Positions 1 to 5,397 of a stretch of 30,222 nucleotides of DNA are shown here, in pieces. This DNA comes from a virus: the IMG/VR virus record IMGVR_UViG_3300023178_000186, positions 1 through 30,222 of that record, one strand, 5' to 3'. The translations under genes were made by a program, and so were the position numbers. The notes below the pieces were generated by a model. That model made no database searches. It worked only from the letters and a program-made list of their open reading frames with translations, and was not told the origin of the DNA. The first letter of the stretch is position 1, and each line of letters starts with the position of its first letter.

Positions 1-165
1 AAGCCGAAGGCTTCTCCAAAGCCCTCCGAGATGCCCGTGGGTGATTTCAAAGATCACTTTGAAAAGATTACGGGCCGAGTCTTTAGACTCGAAAACGACA
101 TGGCAACGATGAACGCCAAGTTAGATATTATCATGGCGTTTGTGCAGGAAGATCCTGAAGCCTAA
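1..165 (+). CDS. 3' end of an unknown gene (partial)
   Basis: Frame 1 is open from the first base to a TAA at 163-165, giving the last 54 residues of a protein whose start lies left of the window. The tail is charged and probably helical (DHFEKITGRVFRLENDM, then an MNAKLDIIMAFVQEDPEA end), with a short Pro/Lys-rich stretch just before it. I do not recognise the family. It is followed at once by a GC-rich hairpin that could end its transcript. The lack of stops over 54 codons and the terminator behind it support a real gene end. Confidence 0.6.
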   Translation, partial: KPKASPKPSEMPVGDFKDHFEKITGRVFRLENDMATMNAKLDIIMAFVQEDPEA

Positions 166-175
166 TAATATTATG
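164..175 (+). promoter_or_regulatory. AATAATATTATG box, copy 1
   Basis: A 12-base element identical to the one at 218-229. It starts inside the stop codon of the first gene and ends in an ATG in frame with the next gene. That ATG would put the terminator hairpin inside the coding region, so it is probably not the used start. Near copies occur at 469-480 (11/12) and 764-775 (11/12), and a shorter core at 1401-1409. Function unknown. Confidence 0.4.
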
Positions 176-176
176 C

Positions 177-198
177 AGCCCCGTTTCGGCGGGGCTTT
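177..198 (+). terminator. Short GC-rich terminator-like hairpin
   Basis: AGCCCCG (177-183) pairs with CGGGGCT (190-196) around a 6-base loop, followed by only a short T run. It sits 12 bases after the stop of the first, partial gene and before the ribosome-binding site of the next one, where an intrinsic terminator is expected. The weak U tract suggests partial rather than complete termination. Confidence 0.6.
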
Positions 199-217
199 CC
201 AACCTTCTCACACAGGA

Positions 218-229
218 AATAATATTATG
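218..229 (+). promoter_or_regulatory. AATAATATTATG box, copy 2, at a start codon
   Basis: Exact copy of the 12-mer at 164-175. Its last three bases are the chosen ATG of the 80-residue gene, and AGGA lies just upstream at 214-217. The AT-rich TAATATTA palindrome inside the element could keep the initiation site unstructured or bind a regulator; the sequence does not say which. Confidence 0.4.
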
Positions 230-469
230 AGCATGATTAATAAATCCGACTGCGATAAATTATTGGCTGACTGCGCGGCTATTACTAATCCCACCGAAGG
301 ACAGCTAGTAATCACTGAGCCAGTAATATGTAAAACTTGTGCATATTATATTGGCAGTTGGTGTGCTGAATGGCTCGGTAACGAGTGGCTCCCTCAACCC
401 TACGATAGATATACAGAGTATATGGCTACCGAACAACAAGCCAAAGAAGTTTTGGAGTGCTGGGTATGA
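227..469 (+). CDS. Hypothetical small protein, 80 aa
   Basis: Unknown function. The ATG at 227 is chosen because AGGA (214-217) lies at good spacing; the frame is open upstream to an earlier ATG at 173, but that would translate through the terminator hairpin. The protein has three cysteines in the middle (KTCAYYIGSWCAEWLG) plus earlier C residues, which might bind a metal, and ends in a charged helix. Its stop overlaps the next start in an ATGA arrangement, so the two are probably translationally coupled. No family recognised. Confidence 0.65.
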   Translation: MSMINKSDCDKLLADCAAITNPTEGQLVITEPVICKTCAYYIGSWCAEWLGNEWLPQPYDRYTEYMATEQQAKEVLECWV

Positions 470-654
470 ATAATATTATAACCGTAAAGATCAAGAATCA
501 TTATGGCGCTGAACATATCTATCCAGTTTGTCCCAAAGCCCACAGCTTTGCTGACATTGCCGACACCAAAACCTTAACGCCTTACGTTATAAAATTAATT
601 AAGTCATTGGGATATAAAGTAATTGTTGAAACCGACACTCCGAAGGAGCTTTGA
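466..654 (+). CDS. Conserved-looking phage early protein, 62 aa
   Basis: Starts at the ATG that overlaps the preceding stop (ATGA), with GGAG at 454-457; an in-frame GTG at 457 is the alternative. The pattern (ITVKIKNHYGAEHIYPVC, then TPYVIKLIKSLGYKV) fits a small protein type that I recall as frequent in early regions of marine and T7-like phages, without known function. It is compact and soluble with no membrane segment. An AATAATATTATA element covers codons 2-5. Confidence 0.7.
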   Translation: MNNIITVKIKNHYGAEHIYPVCPKAHSFADIADTKTLTPYVIKLIKSLGYKVIVETDTPKEL

Positions 655-656
655 AG

Positions 657-755
657 ATGACTAGATCTGAAGCGAAGTACCGAGAATCACGCGCTAAAAT
701 CTTAGCGGCCTGTTATGTTTTCACTGTGGTTGCTGTTGTTTTATTTTATATCTGA
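657..755 (+). CDS. Tiny single-span membrane protein, 32 aa
   Basis: ATG at 657 lies two bases after the preceding stop, with GAAGGAG at 641-647 as ribosome-binding site. The product has a charged N-terminal half (MTRSEAKYRESRAKI) and a hydrophobic C-terminal half (LAACYVFTVVAVVLFYI), that is, one predicted membrane helix. Function unknown; small phage membrane peptides like this may act on host envelope proteins, but nothing here shows it. Good start signals and tight packing support it. Confidence 0.55.
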   Translation: MTRSEAKYRESRAKILAACYVFTVVAVVLFYI

Positions 756-772
756 TCGCGGAGATTAATATT

Positions 773-985
773 ATGTTGACACTTCAAGCTGATTGCAGAA
801 CCTGTAGTGTTTCTAATTCTGTTGAGGTTCATCCCGATGATTATCGTAATTATCTTTACAATAATCAGTTGGTTCAGAATGTTTGGCCCGATCTGACTGT
901 TGATGAGCGAGAAATAATTATTGGGCATTCTAATAATTATTATCTTTGTGGTGTTTGCTGGGACAGCATGGGAGAGGCAAAATGA
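773..985 (+). CDS. Small zinc-ribbon-like phage protein, 70 aa
   Basis: The ends of the protein carry CRTC (residues 8-11) and CGVC (about 59-62), a four-cysteine arrangement typical of a zinc ribbon. Between them lies a core resembling a small phage family with a W/Y..G/N...Q..-P-L-(S/T)...E pattern, here LVQNVWPDLTVDEREIII. The gene at 1774 has a related core without the cysteines. The ATG is preceded by an ATTAATATTATG element. Its stop overlaps the next start (ATGA). Function unknown; a nucleic-acid or protein-binding adaptor is possible. Confidence 0.7.
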   Translation: MLTLQADCRTCSVSNSVEVHPDDYRNYLYNNQLVQNVWPDLTVDEREIIIGHSNNYYLCGVCWDSMGEAK

Positions 986-1101
986 TTAAGTTTAGAAAAT
1001 CTAATTGTCGTGGCCTTCCTTGGAATACGAATCGAGACGAAGTATATCAGAGTCTTTATGTTGAAAATACTTCAGGATCTTTAAAGCCCTTAACGAAGTG
1101 A
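982..1101 (+). CDS. Hypothetical small protein, 39 aa
   Basis: Begins at an ATG overlapping the stop of the preceding gene by four bases, with GGGAGAGG upstream. The basic product (MIKFRKSNCRGLPWNTNRDE...) has no known motif. Its last codons and stop lie inside a 13-bp perfect hairpin (1079-1114), with the TGA in the loop, so ribosomes ending here would disturb that hairpin. The reading frame is short and could be chance, but the start coupling argues for translation. Confidence 0.45.
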   Translation: MIKFRKSNCRGLPWNTNRDEVYQSLYVENTSGSLKPLTK

Positions 1102-1114
1102 AAGGGCTTTAAAG
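1079..1114 (+). other. 13-bp perfect hairpin at a gene end
   Basis: CTTTAAAGCCCTT (1079-1091) pairs perfectly with AAGGGCTTTAAAG (1102-1114) around a 10-base loop that contains the TGA of the 39-aa gene. No U tract follows, so it is not a standard intrinsic terminator. It could protect a 3' end, act as a processing site, or be the first element of the structured region that follows. Confidence 0.65.
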
Positions 1115-1396
1115 CTCCTTCCGTATTAAGCGGTGGCTGGTCGCCGTGTGGTACAGGACTGTCATCCTGATGAAGTAATCAGCGGATAATATTACAGATC
1201 CTGAACTTTATCAGGCGGCTTAGTATTAGGGTGCTAAGTTGACATATTAAAATGGGATGTGACAGCATCCTAGCCCTAAATAAAAGCAGAGCAGGAAAGT
1301 GAAAACAGTAGCTTGGCCTGTAGCAAGGGTTAATAACCTTGCGAATAGGTTAGCCAGCCCCTATCTAACCCAATGCTGGCATCCTTAAACCTAGCG
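1115..1396 (+). ncRNA. Candidate structured RNA or long 5' leader
   Basis: No credible reading frame occupies this stretch, the longest gap in the window. Local inverted repeats follow each other: 1131-1135/1142-1146, 1154-1158/1165-1169, 1175-1179/1191-1195, 1200-1204/1211-1215, 1219-1223/1234-1238, 1255-1259/1266-1270, 1323-1328/1337-1342, and 1348-1353/1365-1370 interleaved with 1354-1358/1375-1379. A longer pairing, TTAGGG (1226-1231) with CCCTAA (1274-1279), encloses one hairpin. It matches no RNA family I can name (not tRNA, tmRNA, RNase P RNA or a group I intron core). It could be a free RNA, a leader controlling the gene at 1407, or DNA structure tied to replication. Confidence 0.5.
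1348..1380 (+). other. Interleaved stems: possible pseudoknot
   Basis: GGTTAG (1348-1353) pairs with CTAACC (1365-1370), and CCAGC (1354-1358) pairs with GCTGG (1375-1379). The two stems interleave, so they form either an H-type pseudoknot or mutually exclusive hairpins. ATAGG (1345-1349) with CCTAT (1360-1364) is a third competing option. The element ends about 16 bases before the GGAG of the gene at 1407, a position where it could affect translation. Confidence 0.45.
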
Positions 1397-1406
1397 GAGA
1401 AATATT

Positions 1407-1787
1407 ATGCCTACTGTATCTGGATATATTACTGTTGAAGTTGATGTTGCTGACTATGACTCTGATGTTTCTATTGAGTTTTATGATTTAGATGAGATCA
1501 TGGATACTGCTCAAGATAATAATTATACCAAAGAAGAAATTGTTGATTGGTGTTTTGACAACGGAGTTGACATGATAAATTACATGAAAAACTCTTGTGA
1601 TGTTGAAGATCTTATTAAAATTTTAGGTACTGTTGTATCCGAAAGGCTCCAAGGACTCAAAGATATTATTGCAAATCGCGATGAGCTTATTGAGAATCGC
1701 GGCAATAAAATTAGAGAGCTTGAGGAACAGCTTAAAAAGCTGCAAGAAGAAAGTGATGCGGAGGTTATCAAAAATGTCGCATACTGA
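1407..1787 (+). CDS. Hypothetical acidic protein with C-terminal coiled coil, 126 aa
   Basis: ATG at 1407 follows CGGAGAA with good spacing and an AATATT element. The N-terminal half is acidic and beta-rich (ITVEVDVADYDSDVSIEFYD); the C-terminal part from about residue 80 is a charged helix (IRELEEQLKKLQEE) typical of a coiled coil, so it probably oligomerises. It lies just downstream of the candidate structured RNA and may be controlled by it. No family recognised. Its end overlaps the next gene by 14 bases. Confidence 0.7.
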   Translation: MPTVSGYITVEVDVADYDSDVSIEFYDLDEIMDTAQDNNYTKEEIVDWCFDNGVDMINYMKNSCDVEDLIKILGTVVSERLQGLKDIIANRDELIENRGNKIRELEEQLKKLQEESDAEVIKNVAY

Positions 1788-1977
1788 TTTTGTATGGACT
1801 GCTTGCTTGTCAGATGATAACCCAAAAGTTATTAGAATCCCAGCGAGCCTTGAGGAATTAGACGATTGGCAGAAGGGTAGAAAAAGTATTGGTGAGGCTA
1901 TGCCTCGCCTTTCCCAAGCCCAAGTAGATTTTTTAATGTATGGTTTAGAGCCGTTGGACTTCAACGCTGAGAGGTAA
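1774..1977 (+). CDS. Small phage protein related to the zinc-ribbon gene, 67 aa
   Basis: Start chosen at ATG 1774 because GCGGAGG (1758-1764) lies at proper distance; the frame extends upstream to 1633 only inside the preceding gene. The core LDDWQKGRKSIGEAMPRLS matches the same W..G...Q/G.A.P.L(S/T) pattern as the protein at 773, and both look like a small family seen in many phages. Here no cysteine pairs flank it. Function unknown. Confidence 0.7.
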   Translation: MSHTDFVWTACLSDDNPKVIRIPASLEELDDWQKGRKSIGEAMPRLSQAQVDFLMYGLEPLDFNAER

Positions 1978-1979
1978 AT

Positions 1980-2582
1980 ATGTATTCTGTTCACGCTAAA
2001 GCGATCCAAGATTACGCGCAAGAATCTAGTGATAATCTAGTTGATGTAATTACTATGGTGGTCTTGAGCATCCAACAGCCTTGGAAAAATGTTGGCAAAC
2101 AAATGGCTGACGTAAAACTAAATGGCAAAGATTCTAAATTTCTTTGGGGTAATAAAAGGAGGGCATACGACTATATAACTAAACGCAAAGGTTTTATATT
2201 CAATCAATTCCTTGCAGTTATAAACTCTAACAAGCCAGATACAGATAAAGCATATTCTCTTATGAATATCTTTTTGCGGATTGATGGGCTTGGTATGGTT
2301 AAAGCTGGTTTTGTTTGTCAGCTTACTGCTGGCTTGGTAGGTTGTATTGACTTACACAACATCAGGCTATATGGTATTGATGAGAAAGTTTTAAAGCTTC
2401 CTAAGTCTTTGAAATCTAAGAATATTAGAGACGAAAAGATAAACAAGTATATTTCTATATGTCACAATATAGGTACTGAAAATCTTTGGGATACTTGGTG
2501 TAATTTTCTAGCTACAAAAAATTCAGTATGGTCTAATGGCTTTGAAGTTTCTAAAGTTCATTATGACTATTTGATGGTGTAA
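1980..2582 (+). CDS. HhH-GPD-like (DNA glycosylase-fold) protein, 200 aa
   Basis: Residues 98-118 read as a helix-hairpin-helix element (FLRIDGLGMVKAGFVCQL, with the LGMVKA hairpin). It is followed by GCIDLHNIRLYG, where D124-L-H126 and R129 match the VDTHVxR pattern holding the catalytic aspartate in HhH-GPD base-excision glycosylases. Overall length and helical nature fit a minimal HhH-GPD domain. By family knowledge such proteins bind DNA and flip or excise bases; by inference this one acts on DNA, possibly repair or recognition of modified bases. No C-terminal 4Fe-4S cysteine set is present. Start has GAGAGG upstream. Confidence 0.6.
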   Translation: MYSVHAKAIQDYAQESSDNLVDVITMVVLSIQQPWKNVGKQMADVKLNGKDSKFLWGNKRRAYDYITKRKGFIFNQFLAVINSNKPDTDKAYSLMNIFLRIDGLGMVKAGFVCQLTAGLVGCIDLHNIRLYGIDEKVLKLPKSLKSKNIRDEKINKYISICHNIGTENLWDTWCNFLATKNSVWSNGFEVSKVHYDYLMV

Positions 2583-2602
2583 AACTAAACTTGGAGTTTA
2601 AC

Positions 2603-3550
2603 ATGAGTAATGTACTTTCTATTTTTAATCGTGAGTTTCAAGAATCTATTTTTGATAAGGGTTATGGCTCTGCTGATTTTGATGTTGCCAAAGTTCCTCT
2701 AATGTATTTTGATGACGATGATGGCTGGCATCCTTCTTCTAAGGTTGCTGTAGTGCGTACAGATACTATGGAGGAGCTTGGCATTCACAGTCAAAATTAT
2801 AAGCCAGTTCCACCAAAGAAACTAATCGACGCGCAGCGAGCTATTATTATGCGGAGCGGCTTGGATACCGATGGGATTGTAGAAAAGATTGAGACAAGCC
2901 ACAACGGTGCGGCAACATTTGTAAAGTATCGGTTGCCTAGTCATACTTATACAACACCAGATGGCGACACCGCCTGCTTAACACTACTTGGTGTAACGTC
3001 TCTCAATAGTACATTTTCTTTTGTTATGTCGGCTGGCGCTCATCAGTCAGCTTGTTTTAATGGTCAAGTTTTTCTGAGTGATGCCGCCGCTTTGTTCAAG
3101 GCGAGACACACAAAGAATCTAAATATCGACCATGCCTCTAGAGTTATTGTCAAATGCTTAGAAGTTTTTGACCAAGAAAGAGATCGCTGGGGAGTAATGT
3201 ATAAAACTCCAGTGACAGAAAAGCAAGCTATGTTTACTCTTGCTGAAGCCGCTGGTTGCTTAGATCTTGTACGGGCCGCAGTAAATGAAAGCGGGGTATC
3301 ATGGTCAGCAGTGTTTGATAAGCTACCTAGATTCAATAGCACCCTGACATATCTTTCTAAAGCTTGGTCACAGTATGCTGACAAGATGGGCCGCAATCAA
3401 TGGGCGCTTTATAATACTTTAACGGATTGGTCTACTCATGCCCCAGCAGCAAGTAAAAAATCTCAAGTCAACATTGCTTCAGTTAATCAGAAGCGCCAAG
3501 AGGTTGTCAGAAAGGTTGTCAATTCTGATGTGTTCCGCATCGCGGCCTGA
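2603..3550 (+). CDS. DUF932-type phage/plasmid protein, 315 aa
   Basis: The ATG at 2603 follows GGAGTTTAAC, an initiation cassette seen again at 7045; the in-frame TTG at 2591 lies within the ribosome-binding site and is rejected. The sequence fits the DUF932 family: an N-terminal R-T-D-T-(M)...LG-x-x-(S)xxYxPVPP segment, a central beta-rich region ending in SAGAHQSACFNGQVF, and a helical C-terminal half. DUF932 proteins are common in phages and plasmids, with function not established. It is the largest gene of the early region. Confidence 0.75.
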   Translation: MSNVLSIFNREFQESIFDKGYGSADFDVAKVPLMYFDDDDGWHPSSKVAVVRTDTMEELGIHSQNYKPVPPKKLIDAQRAIIMRSGLDTDGIVEKIETSHNGAATFVKYRLPSHTYTTPDGDTACLTLLGVTSLNSTFSFVMSAGAHQSACFNGQVFLSDAAALFKARHTKNLNIDHASRVIVKCLEVFDQERDRWGVMYKTPVTEKQAMFTLAEAAGCLDLVRAAVNESGVSWSAVFDKLPRFNSTLTYLSKAWSQYADKMGRNQWALYNTLTDWSTHAPAASKKSQVNIASVNQKRQEVVRKVVNSDVFRIAA

Positions 3551-3701
3551 CAAAGTAGATATTGAGTCACTAGTAGTGATTCATATCTATTTAAAACCAA
3601 ACCCTGACTACAGTGGCTTGGCTCAGGATTTAAGAAAGCGAAAGTTTTCTGAATCAGAAATCTTCAATGTACTTAACAAAGTCAGAGAAGGATACTACTA
3701 A
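3528..3701 (+). CDS. Hypothetical small protein, 57 aa
   Basis: Overlaps the end of the DUF932 gene by 23 bases; ATG at 3528 with a weak AAAGG upstream, so translation may depend on coupling. The product has a helical C-terminal half (AQDLRKRKFSESEIFNVLNKVREGYY) resembling a small helix-turn-helix-sized domain, but no firm match. It is followed after 7 bases by a strong intrinsic terminator, marking the end of a transcription block. Confidence 0.55.
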   Translation: MCSASRPDKVDIESLVVIHIYLKPNPDYSGLAQDLRKRKFSESEIFNVLNKVREGYY

Positions 3702-3708
3702 AACTAAT

Positions 3709-3729
3709 GCGCCCTTCGGGGCGCTTTTT
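3709..3729 (+). terminator. Strong intrinsic terminator
   Basis: GCGCCC (3709-3714), TTCG tetraloop, GGGCGC (3719-3724), then five Ts. The UUCG-type loop and U tract make a classic rho-independent terminator. It separates the first block of genes (up to 3701) from the block starting at 3742. Confidence 0.9.
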
Positions 3730-3741
3730 GTTGGAGGTGTG

Positions 3742-3948
3742 ATGAAACAGCGTCAAGAGAAAATGATAAACACTAATCGTTTGGTCAGGTCGGCAATGAC
3801 TGATGAAGATTATTGTGCATTTATTCTGGACTGTCTGCACCAAGAGCAGAGCGAGTGGTCTTTGGAGCAGTTAAATAAATTCTGGGACGATGCCGCAAAG
3901 TCTAGCGACACCGTTGAAGAATGGATCAACAACCACAGAGGAAAGTAA
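3742..3948 (+). CDS. Hypothetical small acidic protein, 68 aa
   Basis: First gene after the strong terminator. ATG 3742 is preceded by GGAGG (3733-3737); the open frame upstream runs through the terminator and is rejected. The helical, acidic protein (LDCLHQEQSEWSLEQLNKFW, then DTVEEWINNHRGK) has no recognised domain. How this block is transcribed past the terminator is unclear: either readthrough or a promoter close by that I cannot identify. Confidence 0.65.
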   Translation: MKQRQEKMINTNRLVRSAMTDEDYCAFILDCLHQEQSEWSLEQLNKFWDDAAKSSDTVEEWINNHRGK

Positions 3949-3949
3949 G

Positions 3950-4162
3950 ATGGCATATTATATTGCACCACATAAAACATTCGGCGGCGTCAGGTGCTGG
4001 CGTGTTGTCAAAAGATTACGAGACTTCAAGCCCGAAGAAGGTCAAGAGTATATGGTAAAAACAAATAAGCGACAGCTTGAGATGGGGGATTCTTTGCCGA
4101 TCTACATCGGTTTAAATGGTAAGCTACAAAAGTGTAGTAGCTTTGCTGTGTTTTTATTCTAG
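3950..4162 (+). CDS. Hypothetical small basic protein, 70 aa
   Basis: ATG at 3950 comes one base after the preceding stop with GAGGAAAG as ribosome-binding site. The protein is basic in its first half (VRCWRVVKRLRDFK) and ends in a hydrophobic run (CSSFAVFLF). No family recognised. Tight spacing to both neighbours supports operon membership. Confidence 0.6.
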   Translation: MAYYIAPHKTFGGVRCWRVVKRLRDFKPEEGQEYMVKTNKRQLEMGDSLPIYIGLNGKLQKCSSFAVFLF

Positions 4163-4171
4163 GAGATAATA

Positions 4172-4354
4172 ATGAGACTTACCAAACCCCAACAACAAAT
4201 GCTGTATTCAAAATGGATTTATGCAAATCAAAATAAAACTTACTTACAGTTTAGACGCGCTGTTCAAGAAGTATTTATGGGGGAGGGGGCCATCTGCGTA
4301 CAGTGGAATGGTATGTGGTTAGTTATAGAACCTGATGGGTATTCACATTCTTAG
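4172..4354 (+). CDS. Hypothetical small protein, 60 aa
   Basis: ATG 4172 follows TAGGAGATAATA, a strong ribosome-binding site. The N-terminal half is helical and basic (LTKPQQQMLYSKWIYANQNK), and the C-terminal half predicts strands with several tryptophans (CVQWNGMWLVIEPDG). The small alpha-beta layout could be a DNA- or protein-binding fold, but I recognise no family. Confidence 0.6.
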   Translation: MRLTKPQQQMLYSKWIYANQNKTYLQFRRAVQEVFMGEGAICVQWNGMWLVIEPDGYSHS

Positions 4355-4363
4355 GAGATTACT

Positions 4364-4582
4364 ATGATTATGAATAGCATAGAACTTATGCAGCACTGGA
4401 AGCAACATATACGGGACGCCAAAGCTGGCTCATTAAAAGGAATGAGAAAGTATAAGGGTATGCTCGGTGAGACTGCAAACATTGTCGGTTATTTTGAAGG
4501 TAAGGCGCAGGCTCAAACCGAAGCAATTACAATTCTTGAATACATGATTGAATATCAGGAGATGTTTCATGGGGACGGCTAG
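4364..4582 (+). CDS. Hypothetical helical protein, 72 aa
   Basis: Two ATGs are possible, 4364 and 4370, two codons apart; TAGGAGATTACT favours the first. The sequence is mostly amphipathic helix (ELMQHWKQHIRDAKAGS, TEAITILEYMIEYQEMF), with a basic middle (KGMRKYKGM). No domain recognised. Its last 14 bases overlap the next gene. Confidence 0.6.
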   Translation: MIMNSIELMQHWKQHIRDAKAGSLKGMRKYKGMLGETANIVGYFEGKAQAQTEAITILEYMIEYQEMFHGDG

Positions 4583-4811
4583 TATGTATGGGCATCAAGA
4601 GTTTGATGTAGAACTTGATAGTCCTTGGATGTCTTTGTATGCAACGGTTGTTTATATTAATCACGGAGATGAGGAGAACTTAGTTGAACTGGTTTCAGTT
4701 AAAGCCAATGGAATTGATATCACTAACTGGATTAATAGTGATTACATATATGATCTTATTGCTGATGAGATAAGCAATGCTGACTATCATTGGTCGGATC
4801 ATGGAGATTAA
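4569..4811 (+). CDS. Hypothetical acidic protein, 80 aa
   Basis: ATG 4569 is chosen because CAGGAGATGTTTC places AGGAG at 4556-4560; the TTG at 4548 lies further into the preceding gene. The product is acidic and mixed strand/helix (WMSLYATVVYINHGDEENLVE, then helices with many D/E). An acidic early protein of this size could imitate DNA to block host enzymes, but that is only a possibility; no family is recognised. Confidence 0.6.
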   Translation: MGTASMYGHQEFDVELDSPWMSLYATVVYINHGDEENLVELVSVKANGIDITNWINSDYIYDLIADEISNADYHWSDHGD

Positions 4812-4812
4812 C

Positions 4813-4998
4813 ATGAGTAAGTTAAAAGAAGCTTTAAATGAAGCCAGCATCTCTATTGCTTGTTTGCTTGATGACATTGCGACTGACGAAAACAATGACA
4901 TAAAGATTTGGGAGTTAGAAAAAGACTTGAAGCATATTCAAGATCAAATAACTGTTATTGAAAACCTACTAGACGGAGCGATAATTTATGGCAAGTGA
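4813..4998 (+). CDS. Hypothetical helical protein, 61 aa
   Basis: ATG 4813 follows GGAGATTAAC, one of several nearly identical initiation cassettes in this phage. The protein is acidic and almost entirely helical (LKEALNEASISIACLLDDI, LEKDLKHIQDQITVIENLL) and could form a two-helix coiled hairpin. Function unknown. Its end overlaps the next gene by 11 bases. Confidence 0.6.
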   Translation: MSKLKEALNEASISIACLLDDIATDENNDIKIWELEKDLKHIQDQITVIENLLDGAIIYGK

Positions 4999-5194
4999 GT
5001 ACCCATGTATGATTACAGGACAATATTATGAGGCCGATCTGATTGCAGAGAGTGCAGAGTTTGTAATGGAGCATCCAACAGAACCATCTTGGGGCTTATA
5101 CAAATTTACTAGTATTGCTTGGGATGAGCGGGGCTTGGCCTGCTTTGTGAATATAGATGTTGAAGATGCTAGAAAACAATACGAGGCTGACTGA
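4988..5194 (+). CDS. Hypothetical acidic protein, 68 aa
   Basis: ATG at 4988 with ACGGAG upstream. The sequence is acidic with predicted strands (WGLYKFTSIAWDERGLACFVN) and no recognised motif. The TGA stop shares its last base with the next ATG (TGATG), indicating coupled translation. Confidence 0.6.
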   Translation: MASEYPCMITGQYYEADLIAESAEFVMEHPTEPSWGLYKFTSIAWDERGLACFVNIDVEDARKQYEAD

Positions 5195-5397
5195 TGAGCA
5201 TTTATAGAAAATACTTTGCTTTAACTGAAGGCAAGTTAGTATGCATAGGAGACTTTGGAGGTTGGCCTGCGGCGGCGTCAGGGGCTGACGATCTTCTGGG
5301 CGAGGGTGGTTGGGAGTGGGTAGCCAACTATTATGATGTTAAACAATGGTCTGACTGTATTCAAGAGGTTGAGAATGAATATCTTTTATCTATCTAA
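5194..5397 (+). CDS. Hypothetical small acidic protein, 67 aa
   Basis: Starts at an ATG overlapping the previous stop. The product is rich in Gly, Trp and acidic residues in the middle (DDLLGEGGWEWVANYYDV) and has no recognised domain. The segment 5263-5312 is clearly more GC-rich than its surroundings because of the Ala/Gly/Trp codons. Confidence 0.6.
   Translation: MSIYRKYFALTEGKLVCIGDFGGWPAAASGADDLLGEGGWEWVANYYDVKQWSDCIQEVENEYLLSI

Noticed and set aside
140-226. Longer start of the 80-aa gene
   Set aside because: The early ATG or GTG would have to read through the terminator hairpin; the site at 227 has AGGA at proper distance.
1154-1204. CTGATGA with flanking stems resembling a hammerhead ribozyme core
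   Set aside because: The sequence after stem II is AGA and not GAAA, and stem I would have only three bases. The conserved core is not complete.
1239-1267. TTGACA resembling a -35 box
   Set aside because: No TATAAT-like -10 box lies 16-18 bases downstream; the bases there are part of a hairpin.
1115-1396. tRNA, tmRNA or group I intron
   Set aside because: No cloverleaf with T-arm GGTTCAAAT-type sequence, no CCA end, and no conserved intron core segments were found.
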